Shown here: piece after piece, positions 5,802 through 7,133 of the stretch
Position numbering within the stretch: position 1 is the first letter of the stretch
How the letters are laid out: each line of letters begins with the position of its first letter
DNA from: Phycisphaerales bacterium
Lineage (GTDB): Bacteria > Planctomycetota > Phycisphaerae > Tepidisphaerales > Tepidisphaeraceae
DNA: 7,133 nucleotides
Direction: 5' to 3'
Assembly (NCBI GenBank): GCA_003153655.1
Contig: PMAK01000071.1
Span: 3,206 to 10,338 of the forward strand
The notes under the pieces: model-generated
Database searches by the model: none
What the model saw: only the letters and a program-made list of their open reading frames with translations
Told to the model about the DNA's origin: nothing
Translations under genes and position numbers: made by a program

Positions 5802-6137
5802 ATGGATCAACAGGATGATCAAACAATAGCGCACCAGGCCGCGGATGTTGTGGACAACGTTGCCGACGGCATCCGATCCGCAGCCCAGAGCGTAAGCGTA
5901 AGCGTCCGCAGCGCCGCTCATACCGCGCGAGAAGCCGCCGGCCGCGCCGCCGGCGTTGTCGGAGACACATATGAAGAAGTCGGTCAATATGCCCGCGATT
6001 CCTTCAATCGTACCCGTGATCAGGCTTGCTCCTTGGAAAAAAGCTTCGAGTCTTCCATTCGCGCGAATCCGAAAACATCGCTGCTTATCGCCGCGGCGCT
6101 GGGCGCGGTTATAGGCGCATGGTGGAAACGCAAATGA
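5802..6137 (+). CDS. YqjD/ElaB (DUF883)-like anchored helical protein
   Basis: About 111 residues. The first 80 are polar and alanine-rich and predict a long amphipathic helix (QAADVVDNVADGIRSAAQS, AREAAGRAAGVVGDTYEEVGQYARDS). The chain ends with RANPKTSLLIAAALGAVIGAWWKRK, a single membrane helix with a basic tail. This layout, including the xNP-xxS-LLxAxxxGxxxG tail, is that of the ElaB/YqjD/DUF883 group. E. coli YqjD is anchored by its C-terminal helix and associates with ribosomes in stationary phase; the same role here is inferred. GGAG at 5792-5795 lies six bases before the ATG at 5802 and only three before the ATG at 5799, so 5802 is the preferred start. It is followed after ten bases by the LEA-like gene, which strongly suggests a shared message. 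Confidence 0.8.
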   Translation: MDQQDDQTIAHQAADVVDNVADGIRSAAQSVSVSVRSAAHTAREAAGRAAGVVGDTYEEVGQYARDSFNRTRDQACSLEKSFESSIRANPKTSLLIAAALGAVIGAWWKRK

Positions 6138-6147
6138 GGGTGAAACA

Positions 6148-6390
6148 ATGAAGTCTCCAGAAGACCAGGCCGCGACCCAGGCGGCAAACAAGGCTGCGGA
6201 TGAACGCACAAGGGCAGCCAACAAGGCCGCCGACGAGCGTGCGAAAGCGGCGAACAAAGCGGCGGATGAAGCCACCCATGCCGCTAACAGGGCGAAAGAT
6301 AAAGCAACGAATCTTGCGAATACAGCAGCCGACGAGATCGCCCGCGCCGCCAATAAGACTTTGGATGAACATACCCGGCGCTCGACTTAA
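6148..6390 (+). CDS. LEA-like protein of six 11-residue repeats
   Basis: An 80-residue, strongly charged and alanine-rich protein. After an 11-residue start (MKSPEDQAATQ) come exactly six 11-residue repeats of the form AANKAADERTR, then RST. The 11-residue period, with Ala at the apolar positions and Lys/Glu/Asp/Arg elsewhere, is the hallmark of group 3 late-embryogenesis-abundant proteins. Those are unfolded in water and form helices on drying, protecting membranes and enzymes. There is no signal peptide, cysteine or tryptophan. GAGGG at 6136-6140 lies seven bases before the ATG and overlaps the stop of the YqjD-like gene, so translation of the two is probably coupled. Apolipoprotein-like helix proteins share such repeats, so a lipid-binding role is an alternative. 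Confidence 0.8.
   Translation: MKSPEDQAATQAANKAADERTRAANKAADERAKAANKAADEATHAANRAKDKATNLANTAADEIARAANKTLDEHTRRST
6181..6378 (+). repeat. Six tandem 33-bp coding repeats
   Basis: Units begin at 6181, 6214, 6247, 6280, 6313 and 6346, each encoding 11 residues. The first three units keep the core AANKAADE almost unchanged, while the last three have drifted (AANRAKDKATN, LANTAADEIAR, AANKTLDEHTR). Synonymous differences between units show that the array is not a very recent duplication. Confidence 0.9.
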
Positions 6391-6428
6391 TTTCTGATTA
6401 CAAAATTGAATTACTAACGGAGATTACC

Positions 6429-6626
6429 ATGAATCAATACGACGGGGTTTTGAGGATGTACGCCGACAGCGGCCTGCGGACGACCGAGGATTGGATCACG
6501 CTCGGCCGGGATATTCAGAGCGGAGCCAAGCCGCGGCTGGATACGCCTCATCGCGGCGAACTCGTTCCGCTCTTTAGCCGGGACCAGACCCAGCATCGCA
6601 TGCCATCACGGCCCAAACGGGATTGA
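6429..6626 (+). CDS. Small conserved-looking protein, unknown function
   Basis: A 65-residue soluble protein, MNQYDGVLRMYADSGLR at the start, then TEDWITLGRDIQSGAKPR and the tail HRGELVPLFSRDQTQHR. I do not know a named domain for it, although short proteins with this N-terminal pattern are familiar beside other small stress genes. GGAGA at 6419-6423 lies five bases before the ATG, which strongly supports translation. There is no membrane segment; the second half is basic and proline-containing and may be disordered. It lies 38 bases after the LEA-like gene and is the last intact gene of the plus-strand cluster. The antisense frame at 6414-6596 has no protein-like character. Confidence 0.7.
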   Translation: MNQYDGVLRMYADSGLRTTEDWITLGRDIQSGAKPRLDTPHRGELVPLFSRDQTQHRMPSRPKRD

Positions 6627-6788
6627 TACTTGCTCGCTTCTCGCTGATATCGAAGCCGCGCCACGCGAGCCCGCCAACATTGTCGGCCGCGTTTGAGGCT
6701 TGAAAGGATGTGAGCCACGTCCATTGCGCTGCCCACGGCCGAAGATGCTTCGGCCAGTGGATCTGGTACTACGTTGCCGACCCCCGCA

Positions 6789-7133
6789 ATGGAAGAGGTA
6801 ACCCCGCGAAAGCGGGAAGAAGCGATCCTCAAAGCCGGTGCGTTGCAGAGCGCGATCTTCAACAGCGCCAATTTTTCAAGGATTGCCACCGATTAGAAGG
6901 GCGTCATCCAGATATTTAACGTCGGCGCCGAGCGCATGTTGGGCTACACGGCTGCCGAGGCGATGAACAAGATTACGCCGGCCGACATTATCTGATCCGC
7001 AGGAAGTGATTACGCGAGCCAAGGCCCTGAGCGTCGAGCTTGGCACCCCCATCACGCCGGGTTTTGAAGCATTGGTTTTCAAGGCCTCGCGCGGGATCGA
7101 GGACATCTACGAGCTGACCTACATCCGCAAGGA
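6789..7133 (+). pseudogene. PAS-domain sensor protein fragment, nonsense plus frameshift, 3' partial
   Basis: Start of a PAS signalling protein, probably a (hybrid) histidine kinase, cut by the right edge. From ATG 6789 the frame reads EEVTPRKREEAILKAGALQ and SAIFNSANFSRIATD, then TAG at 6894-6896. It continues in the same frame with KGVIQIFNVGAERMLGY and MNKITPADI, then hits TGA at 6993. Dropping one base near 6990 gives SDPQEVITRAKALSVELG, TPITPGFEALVFKAS and RGIEDIYELTYIRK to the edge. Together these are the N-terminal cap and most of one PAS fold with its usual motif order. The TAG could derive from GAG by one change. Upstream in-frame sequence (from 6714) may be the original start; an ATG at 6708 is followed directly by TGA. 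Sequencing errors are an alternative to real decay. Confidence 0.75.

Noticed and set aside
6632..6670. GCTCGC/GCGAGC inverted repeat after the 65-residue gene
   Set aside because: Only six pairs across a 27-base loop and no T-run.
6803..6816. Hairpin CCCGC-GAAA-GCGGG, with a nearby 8-bp stem at 6737-6755
   Set aside because: The hairpin lies in PAS coding sequence and the nearby stem in open sequence just upstream; neither has a T-run and they look incidental.
6710..6919. GTG-started 69-residue plus-strand open frame
   Set aside because: It is the wrong frame over the PAS N-terminus, with no protein-like features.

Overview
The window looks like chromosomal DNA from a high-GC, probably Gram-negative, soil-type bacterium. 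The small stress proteins here (BON, GlsB/YeaQ, DUF3309, YqjD/DUF883, LEA-like) and the PAS signalling domain occur together in several soil phyla, such as Verrucomicrobia, Acidobacteria and Proteobacteria. The sequence alone does not let me choose among them. No rRNA, tRNA, CRISPR array or transposase was seen.

Layout. (1) 2-1165, plus strand: the 3' part of an iron(III)-type two-lobe ABC permease, cut by the left edge. (2) 1221-1484, minus: a small two-helix membrane protein. (3) 1485-1978: about 490 bases with no convincing gene, but with a potential three-way-junction RNA, a 14-bp palindrome and a triplet of 10-bp direct repeats. (4) 1979-3862, minus: an apparent operon, in order of transcription a triple-BON protein, an MpsC/DUF2294-like protein and an eRF1-domain-like protein. 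(5) 4161-4541, minus: a canonical MpsC/DUF2294 protein. (6) 4807-6626, plus: a run of six small genes, namely a GlsB/YeaQ-type membrane protein (frameshifted), a zinc-ribbon protein, a 50-residue DUF3309 protein, a YqjD/DUF883-like anchored helix protein, a protein made of 11-residue LEA-type repeats and an unnamed 65-residue protein. (7) 6789-7133, plus: the start of a PAS-domain sensor gene, broken by a nonsense codon and a frameshift.

The most interesting feature is a pair of related leader RNAs. One lies upstream of the minus-strand BON operon (4035 down to 3889), the other upstream of the plus-strand GlsB operon (4603-4770). They share a 5' hairpin, a block AUAAA-N2/3-AGCUC, a 17-nt block with one difference ending in GACUAAAUAAA, a hairpin with a symmetrical AA/AG internal loop whose stems differ almost completely between copies yet still pair, and a GAGUAAGCCG linker. 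The linker runs into a 21-bp terminator stem followed by seven U. This is what a riboswitch-like terminator/antiterminator element would look like. I do not recognise it as a named class. Its two copies would link two stress-response operons to one signal.

The stress genes suggest a general, osmotic, desiccation or stationary-phase programme. That role is inferred from the gene families; the sequence itself does not show a ligand or inducer.
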